From NCBI GenBank assembly GCA_038030265.1, contig CM075943.1, positions 19,716,001 to 19,780,000 of the forward strand: a stretch of DNA of 64,000 bases, read 5' to 3'. This DNA comes from Corythucha ciliata. Its lineage: Eukaryota > Arthropoda > Insecta > Hemiptera > Tingidae. Shown piece after piece: positions 22,494 to 33,560 of the stretch. Position 1 is the first letter of the stretch, and each line of letters opens with the position of its first letter. The position numbers and the translations under genes are program-made. The notes under the pieces are model-generated. The model did not search any database, was not told the DNA's origin, and worked only from the letters and a program-made list of their open reading frames with translations.

Positions 22494-25353
22494 TCTACGT
22501 TAGCACCGCCTTTCTCATGTTCAACACTAAACGTATAAGTGGGAAATGGTTCGGAACGCCATCCTTTTTAGAAAAATTGTAGAGGCGATGTGCAAAGATA
22601 CATTTGTTGAAAGCCGCCACAGAGGCTTGTTTGTTTCTGGAGATTTAGAAAAAACAGACGGGAAGGTGTTTTCAAATGTTAATATGCCGTGATTCAGGGG
22701 GGTGCATATACAAGTTTAGTGCGTCACCTTAAATTGATCTGAACGCGTTAAATCAAATTGAGCTTTTCCTTCTTCCCCCAAGACACCCCTTAAATTCCTC
22801 CACGCAGTTCTGATTTTAGGAACGTATGACATCCACGTGATAAATTATCTCAAGCGGTGTTATAAGAACATCTTTCACTTCTAACCCCCTCGCCTCACCA
22901 CCCGCTTTCACACCCCCGCACCTTTCATACAAGTGGGAAGATACGCGCACATGTTTTTCAAAAGTCTAAATCCGTCTAGGTGTCAAATAAGGTCAGGTAG
23001 CATCCGTCGAAGTATTTTACATTTTCATGTGCGCTTCCTGAACAGCGCTTCCCCTCCACCAAGTAGGTACAGTCTTCCATCTTTTTCCACACTCTTCCAT
23101 ACAGCGAGAGTTTTTCTTTTCATTTCCGTGTAACGAACTCATCTGGTCCTTTTCTCTCACCCCTTACCCTTACAGCGAGTTATTAATTTCCATGATGCTG
23201 ATGCCTTTCCGAGTTATGGTAGTAGTGAGACAACCGTAATGATTTTTTTTTTGAATATTATCTCCCCTTCCCGCGTACTGTAATTTAAATAATTGAGCAG
23301 CCGGCTTATAGGTTCGAATGGTTCAAGTTCTGGCTGGAAACCAGTAATTCAAGGGTATATAAATTGACCATTTCCCAGGCCCGGATCCAAAGTAAAGGAG
23401 ACTGAAAGACCCACCCCACCCTTTTTTCATTATAGTCGAGTTCAATTCCCTAAAAACATCAGCAAATCTTTGTACTATGTTCAAACAAGAAATACCACTG
23501 AGGTTCTGCAGCACAAAACCGTTTGGTCGATGGTTTTAGCCAATTTTTTCGACTTAAGCATGGCCTAGCAAGGTCAGCGTCAGCACAGCATGCATCGATC
23601 CTCTTCCTTGGACTTCAGCGCTGGTCAATTGACGTTGTCTTATCCGTTGTGTCCGTGACGAAATTCAAGTGGCTTTGGAAATCGCGCGCAAGTAACCAAA
23701 AAACGGTGGCATCACGACGATCAAGGTTTCAGTGTGTAACGAAAAACCGTATTGATTTTAAGATTCCCCGTGTCGAGCAACCATCATGATTCCAAAAACT
23801 TTCGATTTGAGCCGGACGTTGTTTATGAGTACGGGACAATGCTCAAAATACAGCAGCAGTCCCCGGTCAATACTATCAGTGCCCCTTAAAGTGGCTAAAA
23901 ACTAGCATTTCACGTTGCCGTTGGTTTTGGCAGATTTCTGTGACTTTTCTGATCGTCCCAGTGAGGTAGGCATACACGTCTAATAGGTTGTATACTTCAG
24001 ACACCGCGTCAAAAACAGCGTCATTACTGTGATAACCTCTTCAACGGCTCTCTAATCGAAAATCCATCTCAATTTTCTGATTCCCTGTGTCGAAACCCCC
24101 GAAGATTTACGTGTTTTTGTTCCAATTTTACATTGTGACAATTTTCCTCAAAGCCACCCAGTTAACCCCTATAGGCGATTTCGACGATTTGAACTCTGAC
24201 GCAGTTTATGAGTTCCCACGGTTAGTTTCATAACCAAGCTCTGAGTGGTCCACCGGGCACCAGCGCCCATTGAGATGGCCAAAAACGAGAGTTTTGATTG
24301 ATTTAATTGGTCCCAATGCAGGGCCGTTTCTTGCTCTCGCGGGGCCCCTAGGATGGGAACTATCGCCATTGGTGTGTATATTGTAGGTACATATACGTAT
24401 TCTTATACATACAAGGAGATTCAGGATTTGCTGCTTCGCTCCATGAAAACGGCTAAAATGATTATATTCTCGCGCCCCAAAATAGCAACTGAAGATTCAC
24501 GCCCTTAAAATGCCTAAACAGATGATTCCTGCCCTGAAAATTGCAAAAGGCCTAAAAAGATTATTCCTGCCCTGAAACTGAAAAAATCCACCATTTGCTC
24601 TGCGTTAAAAAGGGCCGCGTTAAAGGGGGCGGGGGCTGACGCCCATATGCTAAGTCGTTCCTCAAACATTCCTCAATTTCAACCTCCCTTACAAACGATT
24701 TTAAGCCAGCATCCGACCAGAAGAATAGAACGTTGCAGGTGACCTGCAAATTACATGGCTAAAATATTGGGCACTGCAGCCCGCAAAAGCGCTATTCTGA
24801 AGGCTCAAATTGAGAACATCCGCACCTTCTGGAGGCAACTTCACGGCTAAAATAGAGAAATTCGCTGATCCCCAGTTTCTTCAGGTCCTAAAATTTAGAA
24901 CGCGCACCAATGTGATGCACTTGGGGGCAAGTGCGGTCTAAAAGTCTGGGAAAATCACTAATATTCGTGTCCGAAAATACGAAAAAGAGTGCATTGTACG
25001 ATCACCGACCAAAATAGAGAAAGAACACTCATTCGCGGTGTACAGAGCCCATTTTACAGTGAATATGTAGAGAAAAACGCTAATGTGCGATGTTTTTGGG
25101 TCAAAGCCGCAGCTAAAGAGAAAATCACCTCTTAAACCGCCCAGTCGTGAAAAAATTGAAAACGTGCTAATTCGCAGTTAAATGCAAATTTACTGCTGAA
25201 ATTGAGAAAAATTAATTAGCGGCTATAATTAGGACAAACGACCATTCACGGCAAAAACTGAGATAGATCACTGATAGTGTTTTCCATTCAAGACACCACA
25301 CATGTGTAGTGCCGCGTCCTCTACATCTCTATATAAACACATGTTTCAATTCA
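22494..25353 (+). repeat. 2.86-kb tandem duplication, copy 1
   Basis: This segment is repeated almost base for base at 25421-28281. The few differences seen by eye are one or two bases near 22536, a one-base change in a T-run near 23250, one substitution near 23455, one inserted T near 24120 and one substitution near 25232. The content includes non-coding DNA, a partial MITE arm (about 24640-24700) and family A/D repeats at the right end. No convincing gene lies inside; the 88-codon frame at 23523-23789 is duplicated along with the DNA. Confidence 0.95.
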
Positions 25354-25420
25354 TACCTCGCCTACTCCGCGTTACGGAAATTACCACCGTATTTATGCAC
25401 CAATCCTGAGGGCTTATTCT
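25354..25420 (+). repeat. Fragment of a foldback MITE at the duplication junction
   Basis: The 67-bp spacer between the two duplicate copies matches the left arm of the foldback element at 29.3-29.7 kb (CTCGCCTACTCCGCGTTACG; GTATTTATGCACCAATCCTG) with a small deletion near its end. Its position exactly at the junction suggests a role for such elements in the duplication. That is inference. Confidence 0.8.
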
Positions 25421-28281
25421 CTACGTTAGCACCGCCTTTCTCATGTTCAACACTAAACGTTAAAGTGGGAAATGGTTCGGAACGCCATCCTTTTTAGAAA
25501 AATTGTAGAGGCGATGTGCAAAGATACATTTGTTGAAAGCCGCCACAGAGGCTTGTTTGTTTCTGGAGATTTAGAAAAAACAGACGGGAAGGTGTTTTCA
25601 AATGTTAATATGCCGTGATTCAGGGGGGTGCATATACAAGTTTAGTGCGTCACCTTAAATTGATCTGAACGCGTTAAATCAAATTGAGCTTTTCCTTCTT
25701 CCCCCAAGACACCCCTTAAATTCCTCCACGCAGTTCTGATTTTAGGAACGTATGACATCCACGTGATAAATTATCTCAAGCGGTGTTATAAGAACATCTT
25801 TCACTTCTAACCCCCTCGCCTCACCACCCGCTTTCACACCCCCGCACCTTTCATACAAGTGGGAAGATACGCGCACATGTTTTTCAAAAGTCTAAATCCG
25901 TCTAGGTGTCAAATAAGGTCAGGTAGCATCCGTCGAAGTATTTTACATTTTCATGTGCGCTTCCTGAACAGCGCTTCCCCTCCACCAAGTAGGTACAGTC
26001 TTCCATCTTTTTCCACACTCTTCCATACAGCGAGAGTTTTTCTTTTCATTTCCGTGTAACGAACTCATCTGGTCCTTTTCTCTCACCCCTTACCCTTACA
26101 GCGAGTTATTAATTTCCATGATGCTGATGCCTTTCCGAGTTATGGTAGTAGTGAGACAACCGTAATGATTTTTTTTTTTGAATATTATCTCCCCTTCCCG
26201 CGTACTGTAATTTAAATAATTGAGCAGCCGGCTTATAGGTTCGAATGGTTCAAGTTCTGGCTGGAAACCAGTAATTCAAGGGTATATAAATTGACCATTT
26301 CCCAGGCCCGGATCCAAAGTAAAGGAGACTGAAAGACCCACCCCACCCTTTTTTCATTATAGTCGAGTTCAATTCCCTAAAAACAACAGCAAATCTTTGT
26401 ACTATGTTCAAACAAGAAATACCACTGAGGTTCTGCAGCACAAAACCGTTTGGTCGATGGTTTTAGCCAATTTTTTCGACTTAAGCATGGCCTAGCAAGG
26501 TCAGCGTCAGCACAGCATGCATCGATCCTCTTCCTTGGACTTCAGCGCTGGTCAATTGACGTTGTCTTATCCGTTGTGTCCGTGACGAAATTCAAGTGGC
26601 TTTGGAAATCGCGCGCAAGTAACCAAAAAACGGTGGCATCACGACGATCAAGGTTTCAGTGTGTAACGAAAAACCGTATTGATTTTAAGATTCCCCGTGT
26701 CGAGCAACCATCATGATTCCAAAAACTTTCGATTTGAGCCGGACGTTGTTTATGAGTACGGGACAATGCTCAAAATACAGCAGCAGTCCCCGGTCAATAC
26801 TATCAGTGCCCCTTAAAGTGGCTAAAAACTAGCATTTCACGTTGCCGTTGGTTTTGGCAGATTTCTGTGACTTTTCTGATCGTCCCAGTGAGGTAGGCAT
26901 ACACGTCTAATAGGTTGTATACTTCAGACACCGCGTCAAAAACAGCGTCATTACTGTGATAACCTCTTCAACGGCTCTCTAATCGAAAATCCATCTCAAT
27001 TTTCTGATTCCCTGTGTCGAAACCCCCGAAGATTTACGTGTTTTTGTTTCCAATTTTACATTGTGACAATTTTCCTCAAAGCCACCCAGTTAACCCCTAT
27101 AGGCGATTTCGACGATTTGAACTCTGACGCAGTTTATGAGTTCCCACGGTTAGTTTCATAACCAAGCTCTGAGTGGTCCACCGGGCACCAGCGCCCATTG
27201 AGATGGCCAAAAACGAGAGTTTTGATTGATTTAATTGGTCCCAATGCAGGGCCGTTTCTTGCTCTCGCGGGGCCCCTAGGATGGGAACTATCGCCATTGG
27301 TGTGTATATTGTAGGTACATATACGTATTCTTATACATACAAGGAGATTCAGGATTTGCTGCTTCGCTCCATGAAAACGGCTAAAATGATTATATTCTCG
27401 CGCCCCAAAATAGCAACTGAAGATTCACGCCCTTAAAATGCCTAAACAGATGATTCCTGCCCTGAAAATTGCAAAAGGCCTAAAAAGATTATTCCTGCCC
27501 TGAAACTGAAAAAATCCACCATTTGCTCTGCGTTAAAAAGGGCCGCGTTAAAGGGGGCGGGGGCTGACGCCCATATGCTAAGTCGTTCCTCAAACATTCC
27601 TCAATTTCAACCTCCCTTACAAACGATTTTAAGCCAGCATCCGACCAGAAGAATAGAACGTTGCAGGTGACCTGCAAATTACATGGCTAAAATATTGGGC
27701 ACTGCAGCCCGCAAAAGCGCTATTCTGAAGGCTCAAATTGAGAACATCCGCACCTTCTGGAGGCAACTTCACGGCTAAAATAGAGAAATTCGCTGATCCC
27801 CAGTTTCTTCAGGTCCTAAAATTTAGAACGCGCACCAATGTGATGCACTTGGGGGCAAGTGCGGTCTAAAAGTCTGGGAAAATCACTAATATTCGTGTCC
27901 GAAAATACGAAAAAGAGTGCATTGTACGATCACCGACCAAAATAGAGAAAGAACACTCATTCGCGGTGTACAGAGCCCATTTTACAGTGAATATGTAGAG
28001 AAAAACGCTAATGTGCGATGTTTTTGGGTCAAAGCCGCAGCTAAAGAGAAAATCACCTCTTAAACCGCCCAGTCGTGAAAAAATTGAAAACGTGCTAATT
28101 CGCAGTTAAATGCAAATTTACTGCTGAAATTGAGAAAAATTAATTAGCGGCTATAATTAGGACAAACGACCGTTCACGGCAAAAACTGAGATAGATCACT
28201 GATAGTGTTTTCCATTCAAGACACCACACATGTGTAGTGCCGCGTCCTCTACATCTCTATATAAACACATGTTTCAATTCA
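25421..28281 (+). repeat. 2.86-kb tandem duplication, copy 2
   Basis: The second copy, offset by 2926 bp at its start and 2928 at its end. It starts at CTACGTTAGCACCGCC and ends at CACATGTTTCAATTCA, after which the sequence diverges. The near-identity means either a recent duplication or an assembly artefact. Confidence 0.95.
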
Positions 28282-28322
28282 GAGAGAACGGGTGGAAAAA
28301 CTTGCTCCCCATAATTGTATTA

Positions 28323-28459
28323 AGGCCCGTTCACAAGCTCTATGTTTGTGTTGTGTGGTTTCTATGCAACCGATCAAAATGCTTCATTTTTCGAGGGAAT
28401 AAATTTGTTTGGTTGCACAGAGTCCACACAACGCAAACATAGAGCTTGTGAACGGGCCT
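28323..28459. mobile_element. PIF/Harbinger-like MITE, 137 bp
   Basis: A terminal inverted repeat of about 40 bp (one mismatch) begins AGGCCCGTTCACAAGCTCTA and is flanked by TTA at 28320-28322 and 28460-28462. It could fold into a long hairpin. A 70-codon frame inside the element is a by-product. Confidence 0.85.
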
Positions 28460-28659
28460 TTAGGGGTACTCAAATAAAAATCAGTATTTCGGTAAAGCAA
28501 TAAACAGATGTTAGAAATCTCGTTTCTATAGTAATGCACAGGCAAGGGGGTGGAATTTTACTTAATTACAGAGAAATACTCCTTTACAGGTTTACCGGCT
28601 TATTATTTGAGAACCCCTATTGCAATAAATGAAAAACATTATAAACTAGTTTGTGCAAA

Positions 28660-29070
28660 ATCGATAATTCGCGAATGAATTGAGAAAAATCACTGATTCC
28701 CGCCTAAGTAAAAAAAAAAGGTAGTTCGTGGATATAAAACTGAGAAAAACGCTGATTCGCGGCTAAAACTGAGAAAACGCAAATAAATGGTTTTTGAAGG
28801 CAACATTCTGCTGGGAAAAAGCGCTAATTGAAAGCTAAATGTGTAAAAAAAACTGCTAATGTGAGTGGGGCTAAAATTTAAACAACGCTAATTCGCGGCT
28901 ATAATATTGAAAAAAATTCACAATGGTTCGTTGCAGGGCTAAAAAGCTAAAATTGAGAGAAATCACTGTTAATTCGCGCGGCTAAAATTGAGAAAACGCT
29001 AATTCACAGCTCAAGTTGCGAACAAGTGCTAATTCACAGCAAAATTGAGAAAAAGTGGTAATTCACTTCT
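28660..29070 (+). repeat. Degenerate tandem repeat, family A
   Basis: About 13 units, some well kept (GCTAATTCGCGGCTATAATA, GCGGCTAAAATTGAGAAAAC), including the variant TTTTTGAAGGCAACATTCTG near 28785. It is followed by about 200 bp of unremarkable DNA. Confidence 0.7.
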
Positions 29071-29286
29071 AGTAATGGAACAAAGTCGGTAACATAGAAT
29101 AATTACTGTACTAACGTACAGAAGGGGCACTCTCAATAATTGTGTTGGGGTATGTGACGCAAAGTGGATAGGTTTCTTCTCGCGGGGGCTGTTATCATTG
29201 TGTCAGGTTATGTTAGGACACCCCTCCCTTGTTGGCATTAAACTCCCCCTTCTTATAATTTCGGTTTTTTTCTGTATTTTTGCATG

Positions 29287-29693
29287 TTAATGGGGAGTTG
29301 CACATGTGTTTTAACGACGCGACCCCCCTCCAATCATACCTCGCCTACTCCACGTTACGGAAATTATCACCGTATTTATGCACCAATCCTGGTCTTGAAG
29401 GGCTCATTTAAATCTTCAGGAAATTCCGCACAACCGTACGATCTTCCTTTTGCATATTTCATCCCTAAAATTACTGTAAAACGCACATGAACTTTTACCT
29501 TGAAAATTCTCACTCTTTCGACGACTTATTTAGGAAAGCAAGATCGTACGGTTGTATGGAATTTCCTGAAGATTTAAATGAAGCCTTGAAGTCCACGATT
29601 GGTGCAGAAATACGGTGGTAATTTCCTTATCGCGGAGTTGGTGGGGTAAGATTGGAGGGGGGTCGAGGGAACACATGTACAACTCCCCCTTAA
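29287..29693. mobile_element. Foldback MITE with ~160-bp arms and TTAA ends
   Basis: Long inverted arms (about 29291-29450 and 29533-29689) begin TGGGGAGTTGCACATGTG on the left and GGGGGAGTTGTACATGTG on the reversed right. TTAA lies at both outer edges, so the element may use TTAA targets as piggyBac-derived MITEs do. TTAA is palindromic, however, and could instead be part of the repeat. A fragment of the left arm sits at the junction of the tandem duplication. Confidence 0.8.
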
Positions 29694-29732
29694 TCCATCT
29701 TATGGCGTAAATATTGTGGGATTTTTTGTAGA

Positions 29733-30271
29733 TATATAATCACTAAAGATATTGTCTTCCCACACGTACTTTTTTATTGTTCCTAACCGGTTTTCGGTCT
29801 ACAAGGAAACCATCTTTGGGGAAAAAAGAATTCTTGTCAAAAACCTCTAAAAAATTTTTCGTGTAGAGCACATCTATCACAGTCAAAAACAAAGAGATTT
29901 GTTAATAAATTAATTAGACTGATACGACGGGTACGACTCCCATAGGCGTCTCCGTGGCGCAAATGGCAGCGTGCTGGACTGGTAATCCAGAGGTTGCGGG
30001 TTCAAATCCCGCCGGGGAGCCGTTTTTTCTCGAAACTCGAATCGTGTTGGGCTATGCCCTTCCATCGTCGTCCGGATAATATCAGTCTAATTAATTTATT
30101 AACAAATCTCTTTGTTTTTGACTGTGATAGATGTGCTCTACACGAAAAATTTTTTAGGGGTTTTTGACAAGAGTTCTTTTTTCCCCGAAGATGGTTTCCT
30201 TGTAGACCGAAAACCGGTTAGGAACAATAAAAAAGGACGTGTGGGAAAACAATATTTTTAGTGATTATATA
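29733..30271. mobile_element. Foldback element with a tRNA-like gene in its loop
   Basis: Two ~191-bp inverted arms (29733-29923 and 30081-30271) match with few differences. The outer ends read TATATAATCACTAAA, and TA at the ends would suit a Tc1/mariner-type target. The 157-bp loop carries the tRNA-like unit and its conserved 3' segment. The inner arm edges (ATTAGACTGAT/ATCAGTCTAAT) resemble the ATCAGTTTAATT that ends the tRNA unit at 1 kb, so arm and tRNA unit have travelled together at least in part. Confidence 0.85.
29948..30020 (+). tRNA. tRNA-Thr(GGT)-like sequence in foldback loop
   Basis: It differs from the copy near 0.9 kb at only two positions within the 73 nt: one in the D loop (AAATGG for AATTGG) and one in the T loop (TTCAAAT for TTCGAAT). 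Box A and box B remain good pol III promoters. The anticodon loop is CTGGTAA, and the G1-G72 mismatch is shared with the other copy. It is more likely a mobile tRNA-derived unit than a translation tRNA. Confidence 0.5.
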
Positions 30272-30530
30272 CTCCCCTTAAGTTCCCAGCACTTTGGCCT
30301 CTGTGCATAGTAACCTTGAAGACTCAATTTTCGTAGCCACAAAATGGCAAAAGCGAGGAAATAGTCGAGAAACAAAAAAAATCTCGTAAAAAGTCTCCAA
30401 GTACTTTTTGAAAATAAATGGTCGACGTCTATTTGAAACGGCTGCAAAAAAAAAAAAAAGTGTTTTTATTAACAATGCTGCCACCATATGATTATTTACT
30501 CGGTTTACTTATTTTGAATAATATGTTACG
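30272..30530. other. Unremarkable spacer
   Basis: AT-rich DNA with an A13-14 run near 30445. Minus-strand frames here are Phe/Leu-rich and not recognisable. Confidence 0.4.
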
Positions 30531-30534
30531 AAGC

Positions 30535-30827
30535 GTGCCTCGGTGGTGTAATGGATACAATACTCGCTTCGCAACCCAGCGGGCCTGGGTTCGAATCTAG
30601 CAATTGCCCATTTCACTATAAGGCAGCGGCGAACTGTGACACAGCACACTCGGCTTCGTGTGGGCGTTCCCGGCGCTGTGCGTTCAACAAACCGCGCAAC
30701 GACCGAAACGCCCGCGTAGTACGGTTGTGAAGTACACGGTTGGATCAGGGTACGGCGTATGAGCCCAAAGGAGGCTTTGGCGCCTGCCGGGTTCGAAACC
30801 CGGCGCCCACTAATTATTATTATATCA
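30535..30827 (+). mobile_element. tRNA-derived SINE with two B boxes
   Basis: The head is tRNA-like: box A TGGTGTAATGG (30544-30554) and box B GGTTCGAATCT (30588-30598), with an anticodon-like loop TTCGCAA but an unpaired anticodon stem. Near the 3' end is a second T-arm-like perfect palindrome, GCCGGGTTCGAAACCCGGC (30786-30804). A TAATTATTATTATAT tail follows. TTACG at 30526-30530 and 30828-30832 may be the target duplication. No ORF. Confidence 0.65.
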
Positions 30828-30904
30828 TTACGTTGGTACGAGTCTAACGGGGAACTTCCCCCCAAATGATTCTTTCCGTCCCGCCCTGTGTGTCACCCCC
30901 TTGG

Positions 30905-31165
30905 TCGGTAATTTACTGGTAAATTTGACGAAAACGCCAATTCGTGGCTGAAATGGAGAAAAATTGCTGATACACGGAATAAAAACGCTAATTCATGGCT
31001 AAAATTGAGAAAAAGTTCCAATTTGCGGTTTAATTTGAGAACAAGCCAATTTGCGGCTGCCGAAGGCAACTTTGTGGCCGAAATTGAGAAATCGCGCAAA
31101 TTCATGGCTGCAAATGATAACGAACCTCTAATTCAAGGCTAAAATTGGGATGAACGTCACTGCCC
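30905..31165 (+). repeat. Degenerate tandem repeat, family A
   Basis: Eight or nine units (CCAATTCGTGGCTGAAATGG, GCTAATTCATGGCTAAAATT), including a variant with CCGAAGGCAACTTTGTGGCC. A C11 tract (31163-31173) abuts its end. Confidence 0.65.
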
Positions 31166-31173
31166 CCCCCCCC

Positions 31174-31840
31174 GTGTCCCGTGCCCTTGTCCTGTGCCTC
31201 TCGCCCGATGTATGCTCGTGCGTGAGGGAGGTGGAACAAGCAGCTTATAGCGTGAAATAACTATAGTTTTACAAGAATCTGACGCCGTCAAAGCCAATTT
31301 CACGGATTTTTATATCAGATGGGGTTGAATTCCTAAAAAAACAAGTTATTCGGATTTAGCACCGTACAACCAAAATTTAGCAAATTTTCTCTCCTTATTT
31401 GAGAATCATCATTTTGTGGGTTTGACCATTTCAGAATACCAATTTCGTGTTTTCAACAGTCATGGTTTCGACAAAATTGAGTCCAAGAGCACTGCAGAAA
31501 TGCCGACAAACCAAGTTGAGTGTAATTCCCGAACGATTGTTTTGTAATGATTTTATTACAAGCCTGATGGGGCCCCCAGTGTCGGGGCCCTGCCCCGGTG
31601 CTGCCTATATAATATTGAGGCCTGCTCGGATTCTTTCGGACTTGAAGGTTATCAGAGAAGCATTGGCTGGGAATTTTCGGGCACTCGGAAAGCGTGACGG
31701 AGCGAAATTCGTGCGATGGTACCTAAAAGTTGATCATGACGAACTTTAACCGCCTTCCCTTTAAGACCCGGTACCCATTAGGTACGATCAGTAAATCGTA
31801 CCTGGTCACTGGCATTTCTTCGAGTTTAGCAGCCAAACAG
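31174..31840. other. No gene; contains dispersed repeat J, copy 1
   Basis: The stretch is mostly non-repetitive. At 31725-31800 lies a segment (AAAAGTTGATCATGACGAAC ... TTTAAGACCC ... CATTAGGTAC) that recurs at 34.57-34.65 kb. A 100-codon plus frame that runs into this segment is not a recognisable protein. Confidence 0.5.
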
Positions 31841-33560
31841 TTGGTTTTTCTTAATTTTAGGCTCGAACTAATGCAGTATTTGCAGAAAGTATTTGCTTTT
31901 TCTAAACTTCTAGCTGCTTACTTGCCCATAAAAAGCCAACTATTTATTAAATACCCGGAATTGGCGTTTCTCTCAATCCTAGCAGTGAATTATTTGTTCC
32001 CAATTTTAGACGAGAACTAACGATTTTTTTTTTTCAATTTTAGCCACAGATGAGCACATTTTTCTAATTTTATTTGCGAATTAGCGTTTTCTCTCCATTT
32101 TACCCACGCATAGAAGCTTTTCTCAGTTCCAGCTGTGAATTAGCATTCTTCTGAATTTCAGTCACGAATGAGCAATTTTTCCATTTTATCCACGAACTAT
32201 CACTTTTCTTAATTTTAGCAGTAGAATTAGCATTTTTTGGTCTCAATTCTAGCGGTGAATTAGCCCTATCCTCAACTTTAGCCGTGAATTATCGCTTTTC
32301 CGCCTTTGATCCGTGATTTAGCACTCTTTCTCTATTTTAATCACTAATTTGCGATTTTAGCACTGAATTAGCAATTTTTCTCGATTTTATCAGTGAATTA
32401 GCATTTTTTGGATTCACTGATACGTTAGCGCTTTTTCTCAATTTTAGCGCCGTAGAAACAACGAATTGTTGTTTTTTAATTATTTTTTTAATGATTGCGT
32501 ACTTGTTCAATTTCGGCCATGAATTAGAATTTATGAATTATCCATTTTAGCCGAGGATCAGCGCTTTTTCTCATTTTTCTTTTTTCCAATTATAATCGTA
32601 GCCGCAAAATGAGCGTTGACTCAATTTTCTCCGCGAATCAGCATTTTCTTCAATTTTACCAACGTATAGGAGCCTTTTCTCAGTACCAGCTGTGAATTAG
32701 CATTCTTCTTAATTTCAGCAGCGAATTAGTGGCTTTTTCAATTCTATCAGTGAATTGCCAATTTTTCTTAATTTCAGCAGTAGGTAAATTAGCATTTTCT
32801 CGGAATTCCAGTAGTGAATTAGCGCTTTTCCTCAGCTTTGGCTGCGATTTAGCGTTTTTTCTCAAGTTTAGCCATTAATTTGAGATTTTTCCTGATTTTA
32901 GCAGTGAATTAGTGATTTTTTTCTGCTCAGCCATAAGTTAGTGCTTTTTCTTAATTTTAGCACCAAAGTTTGATCTAGAAGCCAATTTTTTTTTTGTTTT
33001 TCAATTTTAGTTGCGCAGTGAATGTTTGCGAACTTTGTTCATTTTCAGCTGTGAATTATTAGAATGTGTCCCATTTTTATCCGAGAATTAGCGCTCTCTC
33101 AATTCTAGCAGAGAATTTGCGATTTGTTTTCAATATTAACCGCAAATGAGCGCTTTGTCTCAATTTTCTATGCTAATATTGTGTTTTTTTCTCATTTTTA
33201 CCCGCAAATTGGAGATTTTTGTCAATTTCAGCTGCGAGTTGGCATTTTTCTGAATAATTACATTAACCTCGAATTATCGCTTTGTTTCAGTTTTATCCAC
33301 GAACAGACACTTTTTCTCGATTTCAATGAATTTTAGCCGCAAATTAGTGCCGCAATTAGAGTGCGTTTCCTCTTTTTTTTTCAGTCCCGAAGTTTCCCTA
33401 AGAAACAATGAATTTGCGTTTTTATTTCAATTTTAGCTGCACCCCGACTGATCGCTTTTTGTCAGTTTCGCACATTTGCACGCCTTTTCTCAATTTTAGC
33501 CGCGGAAGGACGTAGCAGAAACTCGGGGATGACCGAATTTCCTTTATTTTAGCCGTGATG
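31840..33560 (-). repeat. Degenerate tandem repeat, family A (reverse orientation)
   Basis: The longest single block of the family: about 55 units of CAATTTTAGCCGCGAATTAG plus CGTTTTTCT. Neighbouring units differ at many positions, yet the period near 29-31 bp is kept. Plus-strand frames here (60-96 codons, Phe/Leu/Asn-rich) are translations of the repeat. Confidence 0.75.

Noticed and set aside
29948..30020. A functional host tRNA-Thr gene
   Set aside because: The GGT anticodon, G1-G72 mismatch, location in a foldback loop and shared flanks with a second locus favour a mobile unit.
31840..33560. Regular ~30-bp repeats suggestive of a CRISPR array
   Set aside because: The units are diverged, there are no constant repeats separated by unique spacers, and the context is an animal genome.
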